Origin: JAOZPE01 sp964601275
GTDB taxonomy: Bacteria; Krumholzibacteriota; Krumholzibacteriia; JAJRXK01
Direction of reading: 5' to 3'
Length of the DNA: 64,000 nucleotides
Assembly: GCA_964601275.1 (NCBI GenBank)
Contig: CAZRMV010000005.1
Coordinates: 186,001-250,000 of the forward strand
Position numbers and translations under genes: made by a program. A model generated the notes under the pieces. It worked only from the letters and a program-made list of their open reading frames with translations, was not told the DNA's origin and made no database searches. Every line of letters begins with the position of its first letter. The first letter of the stretch is position 1. Below, piece after piece: positions 33,034 through 41,780 of this stretch.

Positions 33034-34693
33034 GAATGCGGTGATTCGGTTGCTCCAAGCAGCGCTGCTCTGCCTGGGGTGTCTGTCTCCGGCCTCGATG
33101 TCCCGTGCCGAGGGTGTCGCCGAAGCTCCTCCTGACACCCTGGTCTGGGTCAACGGCACGGCCATCACCGCCGCCGACCTGGATCGCATGCTGGCCGAAA
33201 CCCATCGAACGATGGGTGAGGAAGGAATGAAACGCTTCGACCCGCGCAAGTTGCTGAAGAAGGCCATCAACGACGAGTTGCTGGTTCAGCAGGCGGAGGC
33301 GCTGGGATTGGAGGAGGAACCGGAGATCCGGACGAAACTGGAGGAGATGAAGCGCAACAAGGCCAGCTCGTTCTGGGTGAAAGACCACTACTGGACGCCG
33401 GAAACCGTCAGCGAGGAGGAGCTTCTCCGTTCCTACCGGGTGAACTACGAGCGCATGCAACTGCGCCAGATCTCGCTGCGCACCCAAGAGGAAGCGGAAG
33501 CGGCGCGTCGCCTGGTCTTGAACGGAGCATCGATGGACAGCATGGCCCGGGCCTCCTCCCTGGACACCCGGAAGTTGGAGGGCGGGCTGCTTCGCGAGTT
33601 GCCGCTCCTGGAAATCCCCGCCCACCTGGTGGGAGCCGCGCGCAATCTCCGGCCCGGAGAACTTTCCGAGGTCTTTCCCTACAACGACGCCTGGACCTTC
33701 GTCCGCATGGAGAATCGCAAGCCCGCTCCCGAGGATGGATTCTCCGACGCCAGGGAAACGGTCCGCAAGATCCTGCTCGGTCATCGGAAAAAGGAGACCT
33801 GGCGGGCGTTCATGGACAGTCTGAAGACCGTGGTCGTGGTCCAACGGTCTCCAAGCGTTGTATCGGCCATCGTCGCCGATTCCACCCGGAGATTCACCGC
33901 GGACTTCATGAAGGGCACCAATGACCCGGCTCTGTACATCGGACCGGAAGAAGCCGTCTCCGACTACGAGTTGCGACAGGAGATCTCGCACCAGACGATG
34001 AACGATGGAACCGCGCCGTTCGAGGCGGTCTTCCAACGGGCGGTGGATGCGAAGACCGAGAGCCTGATCCTCGACCATCTGGCGGAGCGCGATGGATACT
34101 CCGAACGGCCCGAGGTGAAAGCGGCCTATGAGAGCGCCCGCCGGGACCTTCTCATCCAGTCCTACCTGGCGGAAGCCATCGTTCCAAAGATCCGGTTCTC
34201 CCACGCCGCGTTCCAGGAGTACTACGACCAGAACAAGGAGAAATGGCGCCGGCCTGACCAGGTCCTGCTGGACATCATCGTGTTGTCCGACAAGGAACAG
34301 GCGGAGGAGCTGAAAGGAAGACTTGATGCGGGGGGCGATTTCGACCGGATCAAGGGAGACTACACGGTCGTCTCGGAGGAGAAGCCCACGGAGCGTTCCT
34401 GGGCAACCTTGAGCGGCTTCAACGATCACATGCAGAAGACCATCGAGGCGATGAAAGTGGGGGATGTCAGCGGGCCGGAGGAGATTGCCCAGGGTTTCAT
34501 GTTCTTCCAGTTGGACGGACGCCGACCCGGAAGGATTCCCAGCCTGAAGGAAATGGATGCAACGATCCGCAGCGTGATGTTCCAGCGGAAGTTCAACGCG
34601 TTGTTGGACGATCACCTCGATCTCCTGAAGAAACGCTCGACGATCGTCCGCAATGAAGATGCGATCGAGACCTATTTTGGCGATGGGTCATGA
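33014..34693 (+). CDS. Periplasmic SurA/PpiC-like parvulin-type chaperone
   Basis: A 559-residue exported protein. After the signal comes a SurA_N/trigger-factor-like start, VWVNGTAITAADLDRML, helices rich in Glu/Lys, and two parvulin-like modules: about 145-245 (LRQISLRTQEEAEAARRLVL ... LRPGELSEVF) and about 410-510 (VLLDIIVLSDKEQAEELKG ... MKVGDVSGPEEIAQGFMFFQL). Both look diverged around the catalytic residues, so chaperone rather than isomerase activity may dominate. Peptidyl-prolyl isomerases near filament cytochromes are thought to help maturation. The stop overlaps the next ATG. Confidence 0.85.
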   Translation: MLRKNRENAVIRLLQAALLCLGCLSPASMSRAEGVAEAPPDTLVWVNGTAITAADLDRMLAETHRTMGEEGMKRFDPRKLLKKAINDELLVQQAEALGLEEEPEIRTKLEEMKRNKASSFWVKDHYWTPETVSEEELLRSYRVNYERMQLRQISLRTQEEAEAARRLVLNGASMDSMARASSLDTRKLEGGLLRELPLLEIPAHLVGAARNLRPGELSEVFPYNDAWTFVRMENRKPAPEDGFSDARETVRKILLGHRKKETWRAFMDSLKTVVVVQRSPSVVSAIVADSTRRFTADFMKGTNDPALYIGPEEAVSDYELRQEISHQTMNDGTAPFEAVFQRAVDAKTESLILDHLAERDGYSERPEVKAAYESARRDLLIQSYLAEAIVPKIRFSHAAFQEYYDQNKEKWRRPDQVLLDIIVLSDKEQAEELKGRLDAGGDFDRIKGDYTVVSEEKPTERSWATLSGFNDHMQKTIEAMKVGDVSGPEEIAQGFMFFQLDGRRPGRIPSLKEMDATIRSVMFQRKFNALLDDHLDLLKKRSTIVRNEDAIETYFGDGS

Positions 34694-36708
34694 TACCATC
34701 GGGAGAAGAGGTTGAGGCCATGGATCGCAAGGGACGGTTCCTGATGAAGAGAGGCTACCCGGTACGGGTGTTGGCGGTGGCATCATTGATCCTGCTTCTA
34801 CCGGCGATGTCCTCGGCGCAGGTCAAACGGGGCAGCCGGTTTTCGTCGAAGGGCGGATGCCTGGATTGCCACCAATTGAAGGACCTGGACGACTCGGTCC
34901 GCCATCAGCCATTCGCCAAGAAGGAGTGCCGCGCCTGCCACAAACCCCACGGCCTGGTGGGTATGCTGAGGCTGAAGGATACCGGGGCGGCTCTCTGCAA
35001 GGAGTGCCACGATCCCGCCGCCCTTGGACTGGAGAGGGCCCATGTCCATGAACCGGCCAGGGCCGGCCAGTGCCTCGACTGTCACGACCCCCACGCCGCT
35101 CCGGAGAGATTCCTGCTGAAGGATGGGCTGGAAAAGGTATGCACGGATTGTCATGACGACACCGAATTCTCCGGCTCCTTCCGTCACGACCCCCTGAAGA
35201 GGGGCTGCTTCAGCTGTCACGAAGTCCACGGCAGCGACCACGAGCATCTCTTGAAGATGCCGGTCGAGAAGCTCTGTGTCTCGTGTCATGATCCTTCGCA
35301 GAAGGAAATCGTCCAGGCTCACCAGGGGTATCCGGTAGCAGCGGGGGAATGCCTGCAATGTCATTCCCCCCATTCCTCGAACGAGAAGGGTCTGTTGACC
35401 CGCTCGTTCCATGAAGCCGCCGCGGAGGACTGCAGCTCCTGCCACGCCGATCCCGACGCGGAAGAGCCCTTTGCCCTGGCCGAAGACGACCCGCTGGACC
35501 TGTGTTCGGGCTGCCACGATCTCGAGGAGATCGCTCCGGAGGGGGTGCACGTTCCGGTGGCGGACGGGGAATGTCTGCAGTGCCACCGTCCCCATGGTTC
35601 CCGGCAGGAGCATCTCCTGCGGGAGAAACCGGAATCCCTTTGCCTGCAATGCCACGACGAAATCGGCGCGCAGCTCATCAAGAGTTCACGGCATGAGCCG
35701 GCGAGAGAGGATTGTACCCAGTGCCACCGAGCCCACGGGCAGTTGTCCAAGCGCCTTTTGAAGGCCGAACCGAATGAGCTCTGCCTGTCCTGTCACCAGG
35801 ACGTGAAGAAAGAGCGGGAAACGCAGCAGGCACATCCTCCCGTGGCTGAGGGGGAGTGCATCGAATGCCACGTCCCGCATGGCTCGGACTTCTCTTCTCT
35901 CACCAAGGCCGATCGTTTCGACCTGTGCGCCGGGTGTCATGAGGAGGCAAGAGACTGGTTGGCCAGCCGGAGCAGCCATACTCCGCTGAAGCAGGGTCGA
36001 TGCAACGATTGCCATGGGGCCCACAGCGCGCCCCAGGAGTACTTGCTGAAGGCCGCTCCGGCGGAACTCTGCAGCCAGTGCCACGGGAATCTGCTGCAGA
36101 CCGCCGACGACGATGTCCTCCACCCCCCCTTCGCCGAGAGGGAGTGCGACACCTGTCACGATCCCCATGCTTCCGAGCAAGACAATCAGCTGATCTCGCC
36201 GGTTGCGGAGCTGTGCACGAGCTGCCACGACGGCCCGTCCGAACCGATCGCCTCCGGTGAGAGCATCCACCAGCCCTTCCTCGTCGGCGAATGCACCGCC
36301 TGCCATCTTCCCCACAAGGGAAAACTGGAACATCTGCTGGTCGACGAGCCGAAGCATCTCTGCGGTTCGTGCCATGGTGATCTGATCGATCGTTTCGCCA
36401 AGGGAATCGTCCACGAACCGGCCGGGGACGACTGTCTCACCTGCCATGTCCCGCACCAGGGGGGATCTGCCCACCTGCTGGTCGAGAAAGTTCCCGACCT
36501 GTGTCTGGAATGCCATGACGGATCGGACGATGCCTTCTTGGCCAAGCACCTGGGTCAGGACGGCGAGGAGCTGCGATGCACGGGATGCCATGATCCACAT
36601 GTCTCCAGGTTGGCCGGCATGATGAAACGGGTCGAGCACGATCCATTCGCGAGCCGGGGATGCGATGCTTGCCACCCAGGTGCCCCGGAGGAGGGAGGAG
36701 GACAATGA
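34690..36708 (+). CDS. 26-heme paired-CXXCH cytochrome c
   Basis: A protein of up to 672 residues with 26 CXXCH sites, counted one by one, in about 615 residues: one heme per 24 residues. Most occur in pairs of the form C-x2-CH-x-PHG(S)...LL...LC-x2-CH, making about 13 copies of a roughly 50-residue module (doubled CXXCH family). Conserved His between the pairs (for example the 'H.P...G/D.C' spacer) can serve as distal ligands. A cleavable signal ends MSSAQ. Start ATG 34690 overlaps the chaperone stop (ATGA); ATG 34720 or 34744 give a more normal signal. Likely a long periplasmic or surface electron wire. Confidence 0.93.
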   Translation: MIPSGEEVEAMDRKGRFLMKRGYPVRVLAVASLILLLPAMSSAQVKRGSRFSSKGGCLDCHQLKDLDDSVRHQPFAKKECRACHKPHGLVGMLRLKDTGAALCKECHDPAALGLERAHVHEPARAGQCLDCHDPHAAPERFLLKDGLEKVCTDCHDDTEFSGSFRHDPLKRGCFSCHEVHGSDHEHLLKMPVEKLCVSCHDPSQKEIVQAHQGYPVAAGECLQCHSPHSSNEKGLLTRSFHEAAAEDCSSCHADPDAEEPFALAEDDPLDLCSGCHDLEEIAPEGVHVPVADGECLQCHRPHGSRQEHLLREKPESLCLQCHDEIGAQLIKSSRHEPAREDCTQCHRAHGQLSKRLLKAEPNELCLSCHQDVKKERETQQAHPPVAEGECIECHVPHGSDFSSLTKADRFDLCAGCHEEARDWLASRSSHTPLKQGRCNDCHGAHSAPQEYLLKAAPAELCSQCHGNLLQTADDDVLHPPFAERECDTCHDPHASEQDNQLISPVAELCTSCHDGPSEPIASGESIHQPFLVGECTACHLPHKGKLEHLLVDEPKHLCGSCHGDLIDRFAKGIVHEPAGDDCLTCHVPHQGGSAHLLVEKVPDLCLECHDGSDDAFLAKHLGQDGEELRCTGCHDPHVSRLAGMMKRVEHDPFASRGCDACHPGAPEEGGGQ

Positions 36709-37937
36709 GGATGCGCGGACACATGGTTTCCTGGGGTCTCTTCGGCGGTCTCCTTCTGCTTCCAGCCTTGGTTTCCGCCAAGGTTCCGGAGGTCGCCCAG
36801 CCCTCGGTCTGCTACGAGTGCCATGATGAGATCCAGGATCTACAGTCGGAGAGTCATGTCCATGCCGCGTTTTCCGAGGGAAAATGCAGCAACTGCCACA
36901 ATCCCCACGCCTCGGATCATGCCGCGTTGCTGGTGGGGCGGGTCGGAGAGACCTGCGGGCGTTGTCACGAGCAGGTTCGCGAGGAAGCCGCGCGGCCGGT
37001 GGCCCACGAGCCGGCGGCCAAGGGACGATGCACCGAATGCCACAATCCCCACGCGAGCCGGTTCAATGGAATCCTGGAAAAACCCATTCCCCAGCTTTGC
37101 GAGGGTTGTCACCAGGAGACCAGGGACTGGCTTGCCCGAAAGGTCGTCCATCCGCCGGTGGAAGAGGGCGAATGTATGACCTGCCATCAACCCCACGGCA
37201 GCGAATCAGCGTCATTGCTGGAAGATGCCGTGCCCGACCTGTGCCTTGGTTGTCATGATCAGGACGCCGACTTCATGGCAAAACACCGGGGGAGTACCCT
37301 CGAGGGCGCCGATTGCGGAACCTGCCACGACCCCCATGGGAGCGACCAGGACCACCTTCTTCGAGCCAATCAGCATCAACCCTTCGCCCAGGGCAAGTGC
37401 AATCGCTGCCATGCCGCCCAGGGAGGATCGACGACCTTCGCCCTCCAGAAGAAACCTCGTGAACTCTGCCTCGGATGTCATTCCGGAATCCGCAAGAAGA
37501 TGGCGTATCGGAATCATCACATCCTGGACAAGCCCGAATCGTGCCTCCAGTGCCACAACGCCCACACCTCCAACGGCGAATCGCTGCTGGCGGCTCCCCA
37601 ACGGGTGCTCTGCATGAAGTGTCACTTCAACGAGGCCGACCGCAAGCTCCCCAAGGCGAAGTACATCACCCACAATGGGATGGATTGCAGCAATTGCCAT
37701 CTTCCGCACGGGGCGAACGATCCGCGCTATCTCCCGAGCGACAAGATCGCCTTGTGCTCGAAGTGCCACGAGTCCGCCCACGAGGCCGGACACCCGGTGG
37801 GCGAGAAGGTGATCGATCCCAGGACGGAAGAGCCGGTGACCTGTCTCTCATGTCACCGGCTCCACGGGGCCGCATTCAAGAAGTATCTCCCGCTGAATCC
37901 GGACATGGATCTCTGTATCCAGTGTCACCGGAAATGA
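36705..37937 (+). CDS. 16-heme paired-CXXCH cytochrome c
   Basis: A 410-residue exported cytochrome (signal ending LVSA) with 16 CXXCH sites in the same paired module as the preceding protein: C-x2-CH-x-PHGS...LL..LC-x2-CH. The first six modules are regular; in the last third (from about residue 235) spacing is looser. The start ATG overlaps the 26-heme gene stop (ATGA), so the two are made in fixed ratio and may be paralogues from repeat amplification. Last gene of the locus; a minus-strand gene follows after 18 bases. Confidence 0.93.
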   Translation: MRMRGHMVSWGLFGGLLLLPALVSAKVPEVAQPSVCYECHDEIQDLQSESHVHAAFSEGKCSNCHNPHASDHAALLVGRVGETCGRCHEQVREEAARPVAHEPAAKGRCTECHNPHASRFNGILEKPIPQLCEGCHQETRDWLARKVVHPPVEEGECMTCHQPHGSESASLLEDAVPDLCLGCHDQDADFMAKHRGSTLEGADCGTCHDPHGSDQDHLLRANQHQPFAQGKCNRCHAAQGGSTTFALQKKPRELCLGCHSGIRKKMAYRNHHILDKPESCLQCHNAHTSNGESLLAAPQRVLCMKCHFNEADRKLPKAKYITHNGMDCSNCHLPHGANDPRYLPSDKIALCSKCHESAHEAGHPVGEKVIDPRTEEPVTCLSCHRLHGAAFKKYLPLNPDMDLCIQCHRK

Positions 37938-37955
37938 GCGGGGCGGGTTTCGGTC

Positions 37956-38447
37956 TCAGAAGTTGAGTCCGAGATTGAGGCTGAACCCATCGGCCTTTGT
38001 ATCCACACCCGGGACGACTTCGGTCTTCACGAAGTTGTAGCGCGCTTCCGCGAAGGCGCCGATGGCGCCCAGGCCCAGAGATGCGCCGATGAGGATACTG
38101 CCCCCGACCTTGTCCTTGGCCGAGAGATCGAGCAGGTTGGAACTCGAGGACCAGATGTAGTAACCCAGGGCCGCTCCCCCGTAGAGAATGCCGAAATCGA
38201 GAACCCCGGTGGCCTCGAGGGGAATGGTGTAGAGATCCACATCGCCGAAACCGACGTAGGACGCCCGCAGATCGACCGAAACGATCGGGACGAGGGGAAT
38301 CTGGTATTTCGCCCCTCCGCCGAACCCGTTCTGGGTGTCGCTGCCGTTCCACCACGTGGCGAACAACCCGAGTCCGGCCTGGGCAGGGAGGGCCAGGGAA
38401 GACAGCAGCATGAGGACGACGGCGGCGGTCAGGATCGAGCGTTTCAT
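37956..38447 (-). CDS. Small outer-membrane beta-barrel protein
   Basis: A 163-residue exported protein with signal ending LPAQA. The mature part alternates short amphipathic strands (for example YQIPLVPIVSVDLRASYVGFG, in part, and FAEARYNFVKTEVV) and ends in a typical barrel C terminus, LNLGLNF, with terminal Phe. An eight-stranded OmpW/OmpA-like barrel fits the size. GGAGGTT before the ATG. Convergent with the cytochrome operon; no functional clue. Confidence 0.75.
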   Translation of the reverse strand: MKRSILTAAVVLMLLSSLALPAQAGLGLFATWWNGSDTQNGFGGGAKYQIPLVPIVSVDLRASYVGFGDVDLYTIPLEATGVLDFGILYGGAALGYYIWSSSSNLLDLSAKDKVGGSILIGASLGLGAIGAFAEARYNFVKTEVVPGVDTKADGFSLNLGLNF

Positions 38448-38617
38448 TGCAACCTCCAGTCGGGGGGTACCCTGATCACAGGGCATCCTCGTTTTCAGCG
38501 GCCAAGGAGCGCCGGGGGTCTGCGGGGATGTTGTAGCCAGTGACGTGCCAGAACCTGCTCCCAGGGCCCTGGACGCAGCCTAGGGAGGAACAGGGGGGTC
38601 TGTCGAGGACGAAGAAA

Positions 38618-38654
38618 GCCCGGCCCGGGGATCGAAATGGCCCCCGGGCCGGGC
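38618..38654 (-). terminator. Terminator after the Ig-like lipoprotein gene
   Basis: GCCCGGCCCGGGG and its perfect complement form a 13-base stem around an 11-base loop. On the minus strand the stem is followed by TTTCTTC, so it terminates the gene that ends at 38677. Confidence 0.85.
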
Positions 38655-38676
38655 GAGCTGGGCCCGCCGATCGGGC

Positions 38677-40383
38677 TCAGCGGGGTTCGATCATGAACAG
38701 GTAACTACGGTTCCACGACCAGCTGCCGTCGGTGTGATCGTCGTTCCGGCTGGATTCCTGGACGATCCCCATTCCCGGGGCCACCTGCAGGGTGTCGATC
38801 CCGACCTCCAGGGTGTCTCCGGCCGAGAGCATGTCGTGGTAGATGTACAGGGTCCGGCAATCGCTCCAGTAGTACCGGGTGCCCGGCTGGAACCCGAAAC
38901 CGCGCTTGCTGGCCGGATCGAAGGGAAGATCCACTTCGGTGGTCTGGGGAGCGACCTGGACGTTGTAATCCAGATCCACCGTGCCCTGGCTGGTGGTGAT
39001 GGTCGACTGTCCCGCCCAGGAATCTCCCAGGGTGATGGGCAGGCGGACGTAGTCGGCCGGCGGGTTGAACATGAAGTCGAAGTCCATCCCCGCCTGCTGA
39101 TCGTGTTCCCGGAAACCGCGGAACTGGATCTTGTTCGCCAACTTGGTCATGTACTGCCAGTCCGTGGCCACGGTCTGTCCAGAAGGCATATCGATCTGCC
39201 GGAAGTCCGGGGGGGTCTCCCAGGCGAAGGTCCGATTGTGGTATCCCCAGCTTCCATCCCATACCGGGGATTGATCATCGGCGCCCTGGTCGGCAAACCA
39301 GAAACGGAGGGTATCGTCCACCGGATACTCATCGGCCGTACCCGCGACCGTCACTTCCCACGGGGTCGTGTCGGTGTTCCAGTTTCCGCCCAGGTCGGAG
39401 TATTCGGAAATGACGGTCCGCAAGCGCATTCCCGCCGGCAGGGGAGTGCGCAAGGGGACGGTGAAGACGGTTCCATCGGGAGACCAGGCCGACCCGGGAT
39501 CGAGCACATGGGTCCAGAGTTGGACGTTGATTTCCGAGACGTCGAAACTGCTCGGATCGATCGCCTCGCTGAAGGTGATCGTGATCTGGGAAGTGTTGGC
39601 GTCGATCACCGAGCCGGTGGGGGGGTCGATGGAGACGATGGTGGGAGGTGTACTGTCGTTCCGGGTGGTGAAGGACCAGCTCTGATCGGCGAAAGTGTTG
39701 CCGGCCAGGTCGAAAAGATAGCCTCGGGCGGTCAGGGTGATGGTGGTCGCCGGCGGCCACGGGGTATGGGTGGCCACGAAGGTGCGATCGTCCGCCCAGT
39801 GCATGGAGATGATCGACCCCTCGCTCAGAGTGAAGGTCCGGTTGTCGAGGGTGGGTTGCATGGCTTCGTCGAACACGAGGACCAGGTCCGCGTCCGGTGC
39901 GACGTCCACCGCCCCATCGGCGGGGGAGGTGCTGACGATGGTGGGCGGAATCGTATCCACGGTGGACACCGTGAAACCGAAGCTGAAGGGAGAGGCCAGG
40001 TGGTTTCCGGCGGTGTCACTCAGGGCGGTACTCACCGTGACGGTGACCGGGGAATTCTCCGACCAGTCGGTGTGATGCAGGATCAGGGTGTGGTCGTCAC
40101 TCCACTCCCGCTGCGTGATCGAACCCTGGCTCAGGGTCACCCCGTTGCTGTCGGCGGTTGCCGGATCCATGGCCTCGCTGAAGATCACCGAGACCGTGGC
40201 GTTGGGTGAGATTCCCGACGCGCCGTCGGCGGGAAGGGTGGCGGTGACCGTGGGAGGCGTGGTGTCTCCCGGAGGATTGTTGCCGCCGGGATTGGTGGTG
40301 GTGTCGTCTCCGCAGGAGACCAGACCGAGGAAAGCGCCCAGGGTCAACAGACCCAGGAAGAATCGGATCGCAGGTACACGCAT
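38677..40383 (-). CDS. Surface lipoprotein with three Big_5-type Ig-like domains
   Basis: A 568-residue lipoprotein (lipobox LVSC). After a low-complexity linker (DDTTTNPGGNNPPGD) there are three roughly 100-residue bacterial Ig-like repeats, each starting D-T-x-PPT(I/V)V and containing 'P-x-DGA' and 'FSEAMDP' or 'FDEAMQP' motifs typical of Big_5 domains. The C-terminal 200 residues (from DDTLRFWFADQG) form a different beta-rich region that I do not recognise. GGAGG lies before the ATG. Probably a stalk-like surface protein. Confidence 0.8.
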   Translation of the reverse strand: MRVPAIRFFLGLLTLGAFLGLVSCGDDTTTNPGGNNPPGDTTPPTVTATLPADGASGISPNATVSVIFSEAMDPATADSNGVTLSQGSITQREWSDDHTLILHHTDWSENSPVTVTVSTALSDTAGNHLASPFSFGFTVSTVDTIPPTIVSTSPADGAVDVAPDADLVLVFDEAMQPTLDNRTFTLSEGSIISMHWADDRTFVATHTPWPPATTITLTARGYLFDLAGNTFADQSWSFTTRNDSTPPTIVSIDPPTGSVIDANTSQITITFSEAIDPSSFDVSEINVQLWTHVLDPGSAWSPDGTVFTVPLRTPLPAGMRLRTVISEYSDLGGNWNTDTTPWEVTVAGTADEYPVDDTLRFWFADQGADDQSPVWDGSWGYHNRTFAWETPPDFRQIDMPSGQTVATDWQYMTKLANKIQFRGFREHDQQAGMDFDFMFNPPADYVRLPITLGDSWAGQSTITTSQGTVDLDYNVQVAPQTTEVDLPFDPASKRGFGFQPGTRYYWSDCRTLYIYHDMLSAGDTLEVGIDTLQVAPGMGIVQESSRNDDHTDGSWSWNRSYLFMIEPR

Positions 40384-40630
40384 GATGGGGAAACCTCCAA
40401 GTGAAGCCGAACCGGCCGGGACCGGTCGTTTTCCTGCCCTCGGTGGCGGGGGCGGAACCGTCATACACCGTCTTGAAGGGCGGTCGCCGGACATCGGGGG
40501 CCGGCAGCATAGGATGTACCGCAACGGATCTCGCGTGGCCAGGAAGAACCTGGCCGTTCCAGAAGTGGAGAAGTGGATTCTTCGAGGCCTCGGTCCGTGG
40601 GGGGCCGGCCTCCGGCGAAGGGATGGAAAA

Positions 40631-40664
40631 TAAACTTGTCATATTGTAAAGTTTACTGTACATT
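40631..40664 (+). promoter_or_regulatory. Promoter and operator dyad of the XRE regulator gene
   Basis: TTGTCA (40636-40641), 17-base spacer, TACATT (40659-40664). The -10 ends seven bases before the ATG, which predicts a leaderless transcript. TAAACTT (40631-40637) and AAGTTTA (40649-40655) form a perfect 7-base inverted repeat overlapping the -35 box and spacer, a good site for autorepression. The sequence is strikingly A+T-rich against its surroundings. Confidence 0.75.
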
Positions 40665-40670
40665 ACGGAC

Positions 40671-40952
40671 ATGAAACCGAAACTGCGGATCCGAAACCGG
40701 TTGAGAACGCATCGATTGCGAGCGGAGGGGATGACCCAACAGGAGCTGGGTGAACGGGCAGGGGTCACCCGTCAGACCATCCTCTCCATCGAGAAGGGAC
40801 GTTACAACCCATCCATCGGCCTGGCTTTGCGGCTGGCCGCCATCTTGGGGGTTCCGGTCGAGGAACTCTTCTCCTTGGCCGAAGACGAAACCGCTGGAGT
40901 CTGGGGGGGAGGCGATCCCCCGTTCCTGGAAGGAGATGGCAATGACTCGTAA
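40671..40952 (+). CDS. XRE/Cro-type HTH regulator
   Basis: A 93-residue protein that is almost entirely one helix-turn-helix domain: EGMTQQELGERAGVTRQTILSIEKGRYNPSIGLALRLAAILGVPVEELF (cited in part) is the standard XRE layout with recognition helix TRQTILSIE. Probably binds the dyad that overlaps its own promoter. The next gene starts within its last codons, so regulator and membrane protein form one unit, a pairing seen in many bacteria with DUF2178-like partners. Confidence 0.9.
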   Translation: MKPKLRIRNRLRTHRLRAEGMTQQELGERAGVTRQTILSIEKGRYNPSIGLALRLAAILGVPVEELFSLAEDETAGVWGGGDPPFLEGDGNDS

Positions 40953-41682
40953 GCTCCACCTCGGAAGCTGGCGTCCGTCGGCGGCCACCCGGATCGCGGC
41001 GGTCGGGGTGCTCGCCGGCTTCCTGCTGAGCGCGATCGATTGGGGCTTCCTGGCTCTCGTCGCGCTGGCTGCCTTCCTCCCCGGCGTCCTCCGCGAGATC
41101 GGCGTTCTGCGCGACAAGGACGAGTTCCAGATGGAGGCGGCGCGCCGGGCCGGCTACCACGCCTACCTGGCGGGAGGACTCTTGACCTTTCTACTCGTGG
41201 CCTGGCTCCGCTCGAGGGAACCGGTGATGATGCATCCGGAAGCGCTGCTGGAGATCGTCCTGATCACCCTCTGGTTCACCTGGCTGATGAGCAGCCTATT
41301 CGCCTACTGGGGAGCCCGCACGACCGCGCTTCGTATCCTCTGGATCTTCGGTGGACTCTGGTTTGTCTTCAATGTCCTCTCCGGCGAAGGGGATTGGGTG
41401 GCCAGCCTCATGCAGAGCTTGCTCGCCGTCCCCTTTCTCCTCGCCGCGCTCGTCGCGTCCCGGTGGCCCCGGGTCACGGGTCTGTTCCTGATCGCGGCGT
41501 CCGCCTTCTTCTTCCATTTCTTCCACTTGATCCGCGCGTTCCAGGAGGATCCGACGGAGCGGGGACGCCTCCATGTGATCATCCTGTTCCTCGGACCCCT
41601 CCTCGCCAGCGGGATCGCGCTCGTGTTCAGCGGGAGGGTGAAGGGGAAGGAGGCGCAGCTCGAGAAATCGCTGGAGTCGTGA
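40942..41682 (+). CDS. Membrane protein co-encoded with the XRE regulator
   Basis: A 246-residue protein with seven or eight membrane helices. The segment REIGVLRDKDEFQMEAARRAGYHAYL after helix 2 resembles the 'LRDERE..IS..A' region of DUF2178-like proteins that accompany small XRE regulators. GGAG lies seven bases before the ATG at 40942, which overlaps the regulator gene by 11 bases. Function unknown; perhaps the effector or sensor of the regulator. Confidence 0.7.
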   Translation: MTRKLHLGSWRPSAATRIAAVGVLAGFLLSAIDWGFLALVALAAFLPGVLREIGVLRDKDEFQMEAARRAGYHAYLAGGLLTFLLVAWLRSREPVMMHPEALLEIVLITLWFTWLMSSLFAYWGARTTALRILWIFGGLWFVFNVLSGEGDWVASLMQSLLAVPFLLAALVASRWPRVTGLFLIAASAFFFHFFHLIRAFQEDPTERGRLHVIILFLGPLLASGIALVFSGRVKGKEAQLEKSLES

Positions 41683-41708
41683 ACTCCATCGAGCCGGGTG
41701 AAACGAGC

Positions 41709-41744
41709 GGGGCGGATGCCGTCCGGCACCCGCCCTTCCTTTTC
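41709..41744 (+). terminator. Terminator after the XRE-membrane protein operon
   Basis: GGGCGG (41710-41715), inner TGCC/GGCA and CCGCCC (41730-41735) form an interrupted stem followed by TTCCTTTTCC on the plus strand. Confidence 0.75.
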
Positions 41745-41780
41745 CATTGGATCCCGATCGGGTCCCCCGGGTACCGGGGC

